From positions 5,204,457 through 5,268,456 of the forward strand of contig CM062292.1 of the NCBI GenBank assembly GCA_031216915.1: a stretch of DNA of 64,000 nt. Reading direction: 5' to 3'. Both the position numbers and the translations under genes were made by a program. The notes under the pieces were generated by a model, which saw only the letters and a program-made list of their open reading frames with translations, was not told where the DNA came from and made no database searches. Source of the DNA: Pictodentalium vernedei (taxonomy: Eukaryota > Mollusca > Scaphopoda > Dentaliida > Dentaliidae). Position 1 is the stretch's first letter. Each line of letters opens with the position of its first letter. Positions 1 to 11,880 of this stretch are shown piece by piece.

Positions 1-20
1 CACATCAAGGGGGACAACTG

Positions 21-316
21 TACAGTTGAAACTAGAAGTCCTGTCATGAGTAGTGCACTTATCTAGGCTTAATTGCGCGTTGGAATTGCGTTGGAATTGC
101 GCGCAATTGCCATCTCAAATGACATCCAAAGCACGGCAGGTTCTCTTGGTTATTCATAGCAAACACATGCAATGTTTCTGCCAATGGACCTCCGGGTTGC
201 ACAGGCCATATGAACATAATTTGATAGCCTCACTTGGGTCATAACGCGTACATTAACGCGCATATCAACGCGCTATTTGTGCGCATTTTGTGACAGGACT
301 TCTAGTTTTAACTGTA
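21..316. mobile_element. Short TA-flanked MITE (Tc1/mariner-type)
   Basis: The ends are 24-bp terminal inverted repeats differing at one base. The left end begins CAGTTGAAACTAGAAG and the right end is its complement, and both are flanked by TA. The 296-bp interior is rich in GCGC and has no coding potential. Length, TIRs and TA duplication fit a non-autonomous Tc1/mariner-superfamily element; the exact family is not recognised. Confidence 0.7.
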
Positions 317-420
317 GCTATGTTCATATCACCCTATTTCAGTGATCCGGCATCATATCAGCCAAGTTTCATAATGGGCAGTTCAGAAATAGAAAATCAT
401 ACCTAATAAATAACAGTGAA

Positions 421-803
421 TAAGGCCCCACAAAGTAGATCTGTTTCTCGGGCGATTTTTTTGTAAAATTACATTGGGGCGGGCAGTTTTTTAATTTTAT
501 TTTTGTAATTATTTCTTTGCCATAAAAAGCTCATGTTCTTGGTTTGTTTTATGTTTTTAGCCTCATAATCTACAGAATAGCATGGGCGGTGGTGTATTTC
601 GTCCTTTTAGTACAAGAAGGCTTTACATTGCTAAAGCATTGCACTCGAGGGACAAATTCATCAATTTTGTTAACTTGAGTAAAATGTCAGACATAAACCA
701 TTTAATTTTGATTTTTTTAAGTTTGCATTGGTTATAAAAAGACAGCAGCCAAAAGGACCATGCAGGAAGGCCTGAGAAACAGATTTTTAACTTTTAGGCC
801 TTA
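421..803 (+). mobile_element. PIF/Harbinger-like MITE, copy 1
   Basis: The ends read TAA-GGCC and GGCC-TTA. The subterminal sequence CACAAAGTAGATC plus GTTTCTC is echoed in inverse near the right end. Three more copies in the window (32502, 49698, 62318) share the same body and have matching 3-bp TWA flanks, as expected for PIF/Harbinger. The central hairpin arms (GCTTTGCAATGC type) are degenerate here, so this is an old copy. No transposase is present. Confidence 0.7.
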
Positions 804-882
804 TCACCTGCTTGTGCTGGATGATGGTAATTAAGGAATAGGTTCCATCTATTTGTTTGCACAAATGTACATACTTTCTTAA

Positions 883-967
883 TCTCAAAAACATAGCTTA
901 TGACCCCTCATTGGGACGAGCCCAGTGAGCTCGTCCCAATGAGAGGTCATAAGCTATGTTTTTGAGA
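883..967. repeat. Long near-perfect palindrome
   Basis: Two 39-nt arms with one mismatch surround a 7-nt loop. The inner part (CATTGGGACGAGC near the apex) resembles the hairpin cores at 12395, 22400 and 48055, but the outer part of the stem is different. It lies alone, without the terminal repeats of the TTAA MITE family. Confidence 0.85.
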
Positions 968-1452
968 CAAAAATTGAAAAGATAATAAAATTTGAATGGT
1001 GACTTTTGTATATAGCTCTGGCCGGTTTTCCCCGTTATGTTGGGTGAAGAGTTAATATGCTGAAATCATCAACAGTACGGCAATTATTCAGCTACCTATT
1101 AGGGTAAGTGATTAATCAGTTAACCAAGGTTAATCCATGTGATTAATCGATCAAGAAACCCTTTAACCATTTCAGCCCTTCTTTAGAACATGTTTGTCAT
1201 GGCTTCGGATGCCCCCTTCAAAGTTCTATTAAGAACAAAATAACTTGACTCCCCAACCCCGATAGGTAAACCATTTTAGAATCAAAATTTATCGAAAATT
1301 TAAAAAGGCGCATGATTTTATTTAGATTTTCAGGAACTTTTTTTGTGATGATAATAAAATTAATGATGAGATCTCCATTTCTTTCCATATTGTTTATTTC
1401 ATCAAGCAATGCATCCTTGACCATCATACCTCTCCACATTATAAAGTTGTTT
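968..1452. other. Non-coding stretch, nothing recognised
   Basis: AT-rich sequence with no convincing open frame, splice-bounded exon or repeat boundary. It should be intron of the MTFMT gene, because the exon at 1833 starts with a 3' splice acceptor. Confidence 0.5.
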
Positions 1453-1790
1453 GGGGGAGCGTGGTGGACTGTTGGATTTCTATGCTACAGGTCCGGGGTT
1501 CGATCCTCGCCTGGGATGACCCACATTGTTTCCTTGGGCAAAGCACTTTATCCCAGTTGCCTGCTTGGGGACATGATGATGCTGTGTACTAAGGCATACA
1601 TGCACGTCGATGGTGCACATGTCTTCAACCGCTGTAACCCAACTTGAGCGGAGCTTGAACAGAGTTAGAATGTTAGAATGTTGAGGAGCTGACAGTTGTT
1701 CGTCGATGCTCGGTGGTTCTCTCCGGGTACTCCAGTTTCCTCCACCCGTAAAACTACCTGTACCAATTAAATTCTATTATGCCTAATCGA
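1453..1790 (+). mobile_element. tRNA-headed SINE, diverged copy
   Basis: A tRNA-derived head carries a clear B box (GGTTCGATCC near 1498) and a weak A box. The body has the TCCTTGGGCAAAG motif, a GTGTACTAAGGCAT block, a GGTGGTTCTCTCCGGG block and TCCTCCACCCGTA near the 3' end. The same body occurs at 48850-49170, 52057-52300 and 62060-62300. It ends about 40 bp before an MTFMT exon, so it lies close to the splice acceptor. Confidence 0.75.
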
Positions 1791-1832
1791 GTGGTGTAAC
1801 CTATTTTAAAACTGTCTGTATTCTATCTGCAG

Positions 1833-1905
1833 TATGATTTGAAGAGTGAATATAAAGGTGTGAAGATAAAGTTGAGAGAAGTTGTTGATCCAGCTTTGTA
1901 TAATG
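1833..1905 (+). CDS. MTFMT: MTFMT internal exon (third from last)
   Basis: The 73-nt exon is bounded by a TCTATCTGCAG acceptor and a GTTAGT donor. It encodes 24 codons (starting YDLKSEY, with KGVKIKL and VVDPALYN) plus one base of the next codon. That base joins in phase with the exon at 36971. The segment matches the start of the C-terminal domain of mitochondrial methionyl-tRNA formyltransferase, which formylates initiator Met-tRNA in the matrix. This exon alone would be weak evidence. Its identity rests on phase and order with the two later exons. Upstream exons carrying the catalytic formyltransferase fold lie outside the window. Confidence 0.75.
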
Positions 1906-2520
1906 GTTAGTGATTTTTTCAGATTCATTTAAATATTTTTTCTCTATTTTATTTTTTTACATTCAGATTTGTAATCAGTTCCAGTACTGAAGTGTAACCC
2001 TATTAACTCCTAACATGGTGTTGGATGATATTTCTGCTCAGGACAGGCAATCTTTGGCCACTAAAAAAAGTAAAATTTGAGCACACCCAACTAGGGCTGT
2101 CACGATTTTTTAGCTCACCTGAGCGAAGCTCAAGGGGAGCTTTACTAATCACTTTCTGTCCGTCGTCCGGCGTCCGTCGTCCGTCGTCGTCTGTCCGGCG
2201 TTAACTTTACATTATCAACTTCTCCTCCTAAACCACTAGCCCAATTTTATTCAAATGTTGGCTAAATGTTTATTACCTAATGCCAATTCAGATTTGTTCA
2301 AATGAAGTTGCCCCTCCTCCTGGGTGGTGCCACTCCCCCAAGGGGCACCAAAATCTTTGTAAATCTTCTTCTCATGAACCAGCAGTAGCAGAGACTTGAT
2401 ATTTGGTGTGCAGCTTCCTTTTGAGGTGTAGACTCAGATTTGTTCAAGAGAAGTTTGTGGGGCTATACTTGGCGTCGTTATGGGAGGGGCAAAATTTTTT
2501 GCCCCGCCCAAAATTTCTAT

Positions 2521-2721
2521 ATTTTTATACTGTACCAATGACCCAGACATAGCTGGTGCTAACTCTTAAAATATAGGGCCAAACACAAATTTTGCCCCCC
2601 AATCCCCAAAATTTGCATCTAAAACTAAAGAAAACATGTCCAGAAAGGCCCTCCACACCTCGCCCCCACTGCGCATGCGCAGTGTCAAGGACGTTCCGAA
2701 ATTGGCGCCATTTATCATTCT
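2521..2721 (+). repeat. Left ITR of DIRS copy A
   Basis: About 200 bp complementary to 9262-9460. It contains ACTGCGCATGCGCAGT and the TTGGCGCCA palindrome. It shares the private variant GCCATTTATCATTC with the right ITR of the same copy. Confidence 0.85.
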
Positions 2722-3631
2722 AAGTTTGGCCCTTCATCAGTTAACATCTGACTGATCTTTGTGCTTTTAAATCTCAGTTTAAATGATGCCAGACACATAA
2801 ATATTAGTGAAATGGTGATTCTAAGGAGGATAGAAAAGGAGGAGAGGAAAAGAATGTGTGACAGAATATTATCAGGGCTGTAACTTAAAATTTTTTAATG
2901 AAATTATGTTAAGTTACCTATTTTCAAGGCAGCAGCCATTTTGTTGTCATTCTGATTATTTAGTTACACTGTTTTTTCAAGTGTTTTTCCTCTCTCCCTG
3001 TCCTTTAAGTTCCCCCTTGCTATTCTCCCATGCTTTTGGCATAGTTTCTGTAATTATTATTACTAAAATTTCTTGGGAGTTTTAGCTTTATAACAGAATG
3101 AATTCTGTTCTTTCCCCATGTTTACGTCTTCACCTACGGGTGGTTAGGCGTTGTGTTCTGCATCTACCATCTGATGTTCTGCAGTTTCTTCCCTGGAAGT
3201 CTCTGTTTTGCATCAGATGGTGTATTTTTGGTAACTGATTTCGGGCCTGGGTGCCTGGAGTCTTATTTTAGTGTTTTTACACTCATTGTTACATTTACAA
3301 CAGCCCTCTGTGTGAGGGGGGGATTTCTAAATAATAATATCTTTATGTTATTTTAATCATAACTAGATACATTATTATTGTTCGTAAGTGTTGAATAAAT
3401 TGTTTAAAATATTTTTAAAATTTTTGTCCACACTTAGGCTTGGGATCCATTGGGGCTCAACGTTACTTTTCAGAAACTTGGGCTGTTCTGAAAAAATATT
3501 TTTTCAAAATATTTTGATTTCAATTATTTTTTCTATATTAATGGATCATATTATTATTATGTATTTGATTGCCAGGGGTTAGTGCGAGTACCAGGACTTG
3601 TTTTCTTTTCTCATTGAAAGGATATTGATCC

Positions 3632-6410
3632 TCTGACCTTATTATCATTCTATATGTGGTCAGTGTACTCGCATTAACTCCTGTTCTGTATCGTATGATT
3701 TCGATGACAATATGGGAAGCGTATGTCACGGTATGTTGTTGGGGATTTGGACACTCCGGTCCTTTCCCCGCAGGGTCACTCTACTTTATCAATTTCTATT
3801 TCAGACGATCAAGATTAGGGTGATGTATCTGTGATGTCTTCCAACAGTGTGCCTCCGTCGTCACAATTAATGAAGGGCTAGCGGAAAAGTGCTCATGTAA
3901 TACGCCAATTGCCTAAGAGGACCCTAGTAGGTTCGACGGCCTTTGACGTCCGCTAGCTCGCCCGGTGTAGCGTCCATTCACCGAATGGTTCGGCAGCCGG
4001 GTTCGTCCGTTGCGGTCTAGAAGGAATTTTGGGGTGATGCGAGCACTATAAAATTAACTTAATGCACACCCAGTGACGGCGGATCGGAGGGAGAACGGAG
4101 GAAGCCTTTTAGTCCGGTTCATAGCTCGTTCCGGTCCATCCGGACGGCAAGCGAGAGAGGCCCCTCTCTCGTTCAACAACATCTGGCCCCAGATGTTGTG
4201 GTACAAATGTGTCGTTAGCGGAGCATACGTCCGTCGCTCGGGACGCTCTGTTGTATAGGCAGTCTGCTGAGACTGCTAAGGCTTCCTCTTCTCATCAGCG
4301 CACACGACCGCACCTTGGCTGCGTGACCGCCGATATATTACCAGCTTCGCCGATCAGGGATTCTTCGGCGACCAGGTCACACCATCCGGCAGCCAGGGAT
4401 TCGAGACCGATGGACTCCGAACGTTCGCATAGGAAGTATGCGGGAGCCATCTGATGCGGAGCTGCCCTCGGCGAAGCACCGATAGACTGCGCCTCCGCAG
4501 GTCTCGACGCCGGACGTTCTTGTGCACATAGCACAGCTTATCGCAGCATCCCAGCAGCCGACAGAAACGGTGTCGGATCGAGAATTATCCGACAGCGCTG
4601 GGTCGGTAGCCGGGGACTCGAGGCCTGCAGACTCCGGACGTTCGCATAGAAAGTGTGCGGGAGTCAACGTACACGGAGCTTCCAGCGGCAATGCATCGTA
4701 AGTCCGCTACTGCACAGGCCTCGGGAACGGACGTGCTTTCCTTAATAGCACAGTTTATCGCAGCATCCCAGCATCAACTGAATCTGTCGCATATATTTTA
4801 TCCGACGATGCTGGGTCGGGACGCTCCGCGGAAGCGGGTACGGACGTCCGAAAAATTTCATCCGGTCCGACGGGATACCGAAAGGGATTCGGTGGATTTC
4901 AAGCTTTCCCTTTCGGAACAACATATGCTGCGATGCCGGATAAGAAACTGATAGCGTCGGTGGACTTAGAAATTTTTGGTTCGGTTCAGGGACATCGTCC
5001 CTCAGTTCCGACATAGTCCAATAATGTCACACAACTTTCGAATTATTGAACGACGCTATATATATTATTATTTTATGCTTGCTATCCAAGCATTTATGGT
5101 TTCTTGTTCGAAGAGTTATGGAGATGTCTTTCTAAAGTGTGCCTCTGTCGTCATAGTTAATGAAGAGTTAGCGGCAATTAGTGCTCATGGAATATGTCTA
5201 TCGCTTACGAATGACATTCGCTAGCTCACCCGGTGTAGCATACATTCATCGAATGGTTCGGCTGCCGGGTTCGTCCGTTGCGGTCTAGGAAGGAGATTTG
5301 GGTGATGCGAGCACTTTAATTACTTTAGTACTCACCCAGTGACGGCAGATTGAGGACAGATCGGAGGAAGCCAACAACATAGGGGACCGCATGTTGTGGT
5401 TCAGATATTTTACATTCGGAGCATATGTCCGTTGCTCGGGACGCTCCGTTATATTGACAGTCCGAGAGACTGTCTTTAATGCTTCCTCATCCTCACAGCA
5501 GGGCACACGACCGCACATTGGCTACGTGACCTCGAGTATCCGATCAGTTTCGGCATTCAGTGATTCCACAGCGAATAGGTCGCGCCATCCGGTAGCCAAG
5601 GGACACGAGGCCTATACACTCCGTTCGCTCGCATATTGGAAGTATGCACGGGGTAACGATCTCGGAGCTTCCTGCGGCAATGCATCGTAAGACCGCTGCT
5701 CCTCAGGCCTCGGTGACGGACGTGCTATCCGAGTTAGCACAGTTGTTTCGCAGCATCCCAGCAATTGACGGTTTCTCGGTCGAATCAGGAATTATCCGAC
5801 GGCGCTGGGTCGGTGCGGTCCGCGGTTGCATCAAGCTACGGACGACCGAACGCTTTATAGGGTCCGACAGGATGGCGAAAGGGATTCGATAGATTTCGAG
5901 TTTTCCCTTTAGTAGTATCGGAAGATGCCTTTCATATCTTCTGGCATTTCTTCCAGTGATTATTTTTCGGACTTCATTGCTGCGATCTTGGATAAGAGAC
6001 TTATAGCGTCATTGGACTCGGATTTTTCGATCGGTACAGGGACTTTGTCCCTGACTTACCGACGCAGTCCAATATTGTCATTACAACATGTGTTTTATTT
6101 TTCGACGCTATATATATATATATATATATACAAGCCTGCTACTAAGCATGATAGTTTAGTTTCTTGTCCGCGTGGCTCATTTCTGCCATTTTATCTTTTT
6201 TACATATAGTTTATTTTGGCAGAGCAGGGCATACCGAGAGTTCATATGCGTCTAGACGGTGTGATTAAAGACTGCATATATTCTTTTTCGCCGTTTATGT
6301 CTTTTCCAATTTCAATATTGGGAACGACATTATGTATAGTAGACTTAACTTAGACGCTTTATTATACGTAATCCGCCTTACTGAGGCGTTATCATTACGT
6401 CTTCAAGAAA
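3632..6410 (+). pseudogene. DIRS A ORF1 (Gag-like), duplicated and broken
   Basis: Sequence homologous to ORF1 of copies B, D and E starts where the others have ATGAAAGGA; here the start reads ATTGAAAGG. Landmarks such as GCTAGCTCGCCCGG and CATTCACCGAATGG appear once near 3950 and again near 5220. The block around CGCAGCATCCCAGCA appears near 4535, 4762 and 5752. Part of the first pass resembles copies B and D, and the later passes resemble E. There are many frameshifts and stops, so no product is expected. Confidence 0.8.
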
Positions 6411-7560
6411 AGATTTACGGGATATTATTCTCAATGTAATTTCTTTTGAGGGCAGTATTTTGTTCACGTATAACTCCGCCCTTCAGTGGCTGTTTGGAGT
6501 TGGTTAGACGTGATGCAGCCCTAGCTACATCCACGCGTGGATAGTAGGTTAAGAACTCTCTCAGAGTCGCTTCGTTCTCGGAGGAGCTTCTCTTCGACGG
6601 CAACTTTCCGGCAATCCATGAATTGCTTGGTTTATTCATTCTCTTGTCTATCTAGTGTTACAAGAGATTCAGACTGGGGCAAACATTCGGTGGTTGACTC
6701 AGAGAGTGCCGCCGCAGTTGCCGGACCCTAGTGTGGCTGTTATGACGGTTGCCAGTCAAACAGATTGGGATATATACTGATCCCTACGGATTCGAAGTGC
6801 CAGGGTCTTTGGGTTCCGCAGTCTTTTAGCTATCAGTTTAACTTCCGCGGAATAATGTTTTTTAGGCTTGCTTTATGTCATTGCATGAACATTATTCTGA
6901 AATGCATGCCCAAATTCCTGTCCTTTAATTCGACAGTAGTGGCGTATCTCCGGAACCAGGGAGGCACTCTTTCGTTTCCGTTATTCAATTTAATGGAAAG
7001 AATCCGTCTGTTGGTTATTGTACACCAAGTTCAGTTTTGGTCCGTCATATTCGGGGTCGTCTGATTGTTTTATCGCACTCCCGTTCTCTTACGGGTCGCT
7101 TGTTGCTGTCAGAATGGACTCTCAACAAACAAGTATTCAATCAGATTTGCTATCTAAGGGAGCGCCCAATGATGTTTTATTATGACACAGCTTGCTAATC
7201 AATTGCAGACGTATGTGTTGGCTTGTCCAGATCTCTGAGCTAATACTGTTAACGCTCTATTGATCTATAGGACGCAATGATAGGATACGCGTATCCTCCG
7301 GCGCTGTTGTTTTAGCAGGTATTGCTAGGATAAACAACCACAATACATTTCTGTTGATAGCATCTCTATCTTCACAGAGATCATGAGTAATTTACTCTCT
7401 TGTCTACTGTGGATCTTAACGTGAAATCTTCCTCTATGTGAGGATCTTTTTTCACTGGGTAAATCGTGTCATCTTTATCACAACCAGCAAGGTCGCAACC
7501 TTCATGTATTCCGTTGTGTGGTCCGTATTGCATTGTTAGCACTGTACTGGACGAGCTTTG
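6411..7560 (+). pseudogene. DIRS A remnant: ORF1 3' part fused to RNase H and post-RNase H region
   Basis: ORF1 sequence, including the block encoding VRRDAALA, runs to about 6650. It then jumps directly to sequence equivalent to 16677 of copy B (ACAAGAGATTCAGACT). The ORF1 tail and the whole RT palm, including YxDD, are therefore deleted. RNase H landmarks follow, including the segments around TGCCAGGGTCTTTGGG and CCGACAGTAGTGGCG-like sequence, then the post-RNase H block. All frames are interrupted. Confidence 0.75.
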
Positions 7561-8520
7561 GACGCGATTTCTTACTATAGGAGATCCTCTTCTTCGCTAT
7601 TCTATGCGACTAAAGTAGAGGCTCTTCCGTCGTGGTGTAGGGATCATTATGTTCATATGGTTGATCCCTCCATACTACGCATTGCTAGTTTTTAGTATAC
7701 TTGTTTCACAAGATCTACTGCAGCCTGTTGTTATTTAGGTTATAGGTTTATGTTACCTCATACCTATGCACTCTACGATAGTTTACAATTGAGTCTTTTG
7801 TCTCTTTATCTAAGTCAGTTAGTAACTTTTTGATAAATAGACTTAGAATCTTTAGATTAAATTCCTATACGGATTTTAACTTCGGTTCTTATTTAGCTAA
7901 GTAATCATTTGAGCCTCTGGAAACAGTAGTTTTCAAATTCTGACCTTTTTGACAGTAATTCTGTTGGTTTCTCTTTTACTGTAGAGTCAGTGAGTTTCAT
8001 GCACTATCGATGGATGATTTTCACTTTCATAGTTTCGGAATCAATACTTCCGTTACTATTTAGGTTGGATTGTTGCATAAGAGTTAGGCTCCTTTTATCC
8101 GGAACCTATTATTTTAAGGTCCTTCCGTCTTCGTATGGGCATAGGCCTTTACTCTTTCCGGATACAGTTTATGTATTTATAAACAGATATCTGTTTATTA
8201 CAAGGGCGTAAGCTTCTTCTGTCTTTGATGTCTAGAAGGACGTTACGCTCCATTTTATTGTTAATCGATTCTATTAACTAGCGTACTGCTTATGGTATAT
8301 CATTGGCTTAGCAGTTGTGCTTAAGATTTCGGCTCTTGAAGTAAGAGTTCTTCTACTTCTTGGGCTTACATTAATAGTGTTGCTATTATAGATTTTTGAA
8401 GGCTGCTCATTGCGCTCAGCCATCCATTCATGAATTTTATCTCAGAAATATCGAGTCCATTTCTGGAGGCCTCTATTGTTAGGTCTATTATCTACTGCTC
8501 AGAATGTCATTCACTTAACA
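7520..8520 (+). pseudogene. DIRS A tyrosine recombinase remnant
   Basis: It aligns along its length to the YR of B and D. Recognisable landmarks are GTATACTTGTTT (7698), GGCATAGGCCTTTACTC (8140), and the region of the catalytic His, Arg and Tyr near 8330-8450. Frameshifts and stops occur throughout. It ends near CTCAGAATGTCATTCACTTAA, as in the intact copies. Confidence 0.75.
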
Positions 8521-8610
8521 GTTGCTACTATAGCTAGGTAGGCTGTCTGTTTCGGCAGTGTCTCCGTTCGGCTGCCCTCTTCGCTCTGGGCTATTTGACC
8601 CAGGGCAAGA

Positions 8611-8629
8611 AAAAGGGGGGGGGAGGGTG
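8611..8629 (+). other. G-tract downstream of YR, copy A
   Basis: A run of G with a single A break lies at the position where all five copies have a long G-rich tract, just after CTATTTGACCCAG. It could form a G-quadruplex in single-stranded RNA or DNA, which is inference. Confidence 0.6.
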
Positions 8630-9097
8630 TTCCCTTGGGTCACCTGTTTTTACTATGAAAACAAGGGGATACCTCCTCCGGAGTTAGTAATTCTGAGCTG
8701 TTATTGGGATGGTTGTTTAGTGAGAAGTTTAAGTTTATAAAATTCATTCAAGTCTTAGTTTTTAAAGTATAGCTTTTGAATATTGCATATGTCAACGGAC
8801 ATGATTATGCAATTCTCACACACTTTTAGGAGTATAAGAGTCTCTATTCTCTAGACTTACTTTATTATTGGCTTACTTTAAAAATTATTAGTATAAGGAT
8901 TATTGGATATTAATAGAGTACATGGATGTATGAAGCTCAATTTTTGGAAGGTGTTGTATCTTTCTAATTTATCATAAATAAGAAAGATACATGTAAGGCC
9001 TATTACTTCTTTTCCCTACAGGGGATGACTCTATTTTATTTTATTGAGCGTATTCCATTTTGCTCTATGTCCTTGGCCCTCCAGCCTTTTTACTATT

Positions 9098-9186
9098 CAG
9101 CTATGTCTGGGTCATTGGTACAGTATAAAAATGTTAAAAAATTTATAGTAATTTATATATTTTTTATACTTACCAATGACCCAGAC
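9098..9186 (+). repeat. ICR of DIRS copy A
   Basis: It carries the complement of the left end (CTATGTCTGGGTCATTGG through AGTATAAAAAT), then GTT, then the complement of the right end through TACCAATGACCCAGAC. This is the bridging template expected for a DIRS1-type circular intermediate. Confidence 0.85.
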
Positions 9187-9261
9187 GGGGATGGCCCTCC
9201 CAGGAGTTGGGAACTCTTGCCTCCCCGCTGAGTACATAGCGCTTACCAGGCACTGGTTATT

Positions 9262-9488
9262 AGAATGATAAATGGCGCCAATTTCGGAACGTCCTTGACA
9301 CTGCGCATGCGCAGTGGGGGCGAGGTGTGGAGGGCCTTTCTGGACATGTTTTCTTTAGTTTTAGATGCAAATTTTGGGGATTGGGGGGCAAAATTTGTGT
9401 TTGGCCCTATATTTTAAGAGTTAGCACCAGCTATGTCTGGGTCATTGGTAAGTATAAAAAATATATAAATTACTATAAATTTTTTAAC
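9262..9488 (+). repeat. Right ITR of DIRS copy A
   Basis: It is the inverted copy of 2521-2721 with about 28 extra terminal bases (ATATATAAATTACTATA and the final AAC). Confidence 0.85.
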
Positions 9489-9811
9489 TTTCCAAACCGA
9501 GAGGCTGATTTGAACCAAATTTTATGTGAGGGCTTATTGGGTCATGAGTACTTGATTTCTGCAAAAAAAAATTTTCCCGCAGCCCCGTGGGAACCGCAGG
9601 AGCTAAAAATAGAAAAAATTTAAAACGCCCATATCTCCAAAACTGCACGGCACTGAGAATTTTTATTTGGTGTGCAGCTTCCTTAGGACCAACAGAAAGG
9701 ATTGGTAAAAAAAAATTGCCATCGGTTTTATCATAGGGTACAGTTTCGGGACTTTGAAAAAGTGCTGAGTCAGCACTTTTTAACACTGTAGGCAATGGGA
9801 AAAACATTAAA
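9489..9811. other. Body of hairpin-led repeat before the satellite
   Basis: Non-coding sequence continuing the repeat interrupted by DIRS A. It includes a diverged satellite-like unit with TATTTGGTGTGCAGCTTCC near 9665. No gene is supported. Confidence 0.5.
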
Positions 9812-11880
9812 AAATCTTCTTCTCCAGATCCAGCAGGCAGAATCTTTTGATATTTGGTATGCAACATTGTAGGGTGGATCTGATTCAAGTTTGTTCAAAT
9901 CGGCCCCCTGGGTTCATATTTGGGCTCAGTATAGGAGCCCGATTTCGAACTTAGTGCATTTCAGGCAAATTTCTTAAAAAATCTTCTTCTCCAGATCCAG
10001 CAGGCAGAATCTTTTGATATTTGGTATGCAACATTGTGGGGTGGATCTGATTCAAGTTTGTTCAAATCGGCCCTCTGGGTTTATATTTGGGCTCAGTATA
10101 GGAGCCCGATTTCGAACTTAGTGCATTTCAGGCAAATTTCTTAAAAAATCTTCTTCTCCAGATCCAGCAGGCAGAATCTTTTGATATTTGGCATGCAACA
10201 TTGTAGGGTGGATCTGATTCAAGTTTGTTCAAATCGGCTCCCTAGATTCATATTTGGGCTCACTATAGGAGCTTGAATTCGAACTTAGTGCATTTCAGGC
10301 ACATTTCTTAAAAAATCTTCTTCTCCAGATCCAGCAGGCTGAATCTTTTGATATTTGGTATGCAATGTTGCGGGGTAGATCTGATTCAAGTTTGTTCAAA
10401 TCGGCCCCCTGGATTCATATTTGGGCTTACTATAGAAGCCCGAATTCGAACTTAGTGCATTTCAGGCAAATTTCTTAAAAAATCTTCTCCAGATCCAGCA
10501 GGCAGAATCTTTTGATATTTGGTAAGCAACATTGTGGGGTGGATCTGATTCAAGTTTGTTCATATCGGATCCCTGGGTTAATATTTGGGCTCAGTATAGG
10601 AGCCCAATTTCGAACTTAGTGCATTTCAGGCAAATTTCTTAAAAAATCTTCTTCTCCAGATCCAGCAGGCAGAATCTTTTGATATTTGGTAAGCAACATT
10701 GTAGGGTGGATCTGATTCAAGTTTGTTCAAATCGGCCCCCTGGGTTCATATTTGGGCTCAGTATAGAAGCCCGATTTCGAACTTAGTGCATTTAGGCAAA
10801 TTTCTTAAAAAATCTTCTTCTCCAGATCCAGCAGGCAGAATCTTTTGATATTTGGTATGCAACATTGTAGGGTGGATCTGATTCAAGTTTGTTCAAATCG
10901 GCTTCCTAGATTCATATTTGGGCTCACTATAGAAGCTCGAATTCGAACTTAGTGCATTTCAGGCAAATTTCTTAAAAAATTTTCTTCTCCAGATCCAGCA
11001 GGCAGAATCTTTTGATATTTGGTATGCAACATTGTGGGATGGATCTGATGCAAATTTGTTCAAATCGGCTCCCTAGATTCATATTTGGGCTTACTATAGA
11101 AGCTCGAATTCGAACTTAGTGCATTTCAGGCAAATTTCTTAAAAAATCATCTTCTCCAGATCCAGCAGGCAGAATCTTTTGATATTTGGTATGCAACATT
11201 GTGGGGTGGATCTGATTCAAGTTTGTTCAAATCGGCCCCCTGGATTCATATTTGGGCTCACTATAGAAGCTCAAATTCAAACTTAGTGCATTTCGGGCAA
11301 ATTTCTTCAAAAATCTTCTTCTCCAGATCCAGCAGGCAGAATCTTTTGATATTTGGTATGCAACATTGCGGGGTGGATCTGATTCAAGTTTGTTCAAATC
11401 GGCCCCCTGGATTCATATTTGGGCTTACTATAGAAGCCTGAATTCGCACTTAGTGCATTTCGGGCAAATTTATTAAAAAATCTTCTTCTCCAGATCCAGC
11501 AGGCAGAATCTTTTCATATTTGGTATGCAACATTGTGGGGTGGATCTGATTTGTTCAAATCGGCTTCCTAGTTTCATATTTGGGCTCACTATAGAAGCTC
11601 GAATTCGAACTTAGTGCATTTCAGGCAAATTTCTTAAAAAATCTTCTTCTCCAGATCCAGCTTCAGAATCTTTTCATATTTGGTAAGCAACATTGTGGGG
11701 TGGATCTGATTCAAGTTTGTTCAAATCGGCTCCCTGGGTTTATATTTGGGCTCCGTATAGGAGCCCAAATTTTAACTTAGTGCATTTCAGGCATATTTCT
11801 TAAAAAATCATCTCCTCCAGATCCAGCAGGCAGAATCTTTTGATATTTGGTATGCAACATTGTGGGGTGGATCTGATTGT
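9812..11880 (+). repeat. 167-bp tandem satellite, about 12-13 units
   Basis: The landmark CCAGATCCAGCAGGC or its variant recurs at 9824, 9991, 10158, 10325, 10489, 10656, 10822, 10989, 11156, 11323, 11490, 11651 and 11817. Spacings are 167 bp, with small exceptions explained by 1-6 nt deletions. Units share GATATTTGGTATGCAAC and GTGCATTTCAGGC. It lies inside the hairpin-led repeat between DIRS A and B. Short open frames in it are by-products of the repeat. Confidence 0.95.

Larger units (their letters stand above)
2521..9488 (+). mobile_element. DIRS retrotransposon copy A (heavily degenerate)
   Basis: The ends match those of copies B, D and E: ATTTTTATACTG on the left, and TAAATTTTTTAAC on the right with no target duplication. 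The element keeps both ITRs, an ICR, a G-tract and the 3' stem-loop. Its coding region is scrambled: ORF1 segments are duplicated, the RT core is absent, and RNase H and YR are riddled with stops. ITR markers (ACATAGCTGG) group it with copy E. Confidence 0.9.

Noticed and set aside
2858-3582. Small plus-strand open frames upstream of DIRS A ORF1
   Set aside because: They lie in the untranslated leader and are not conserved as frames in B, D or E.
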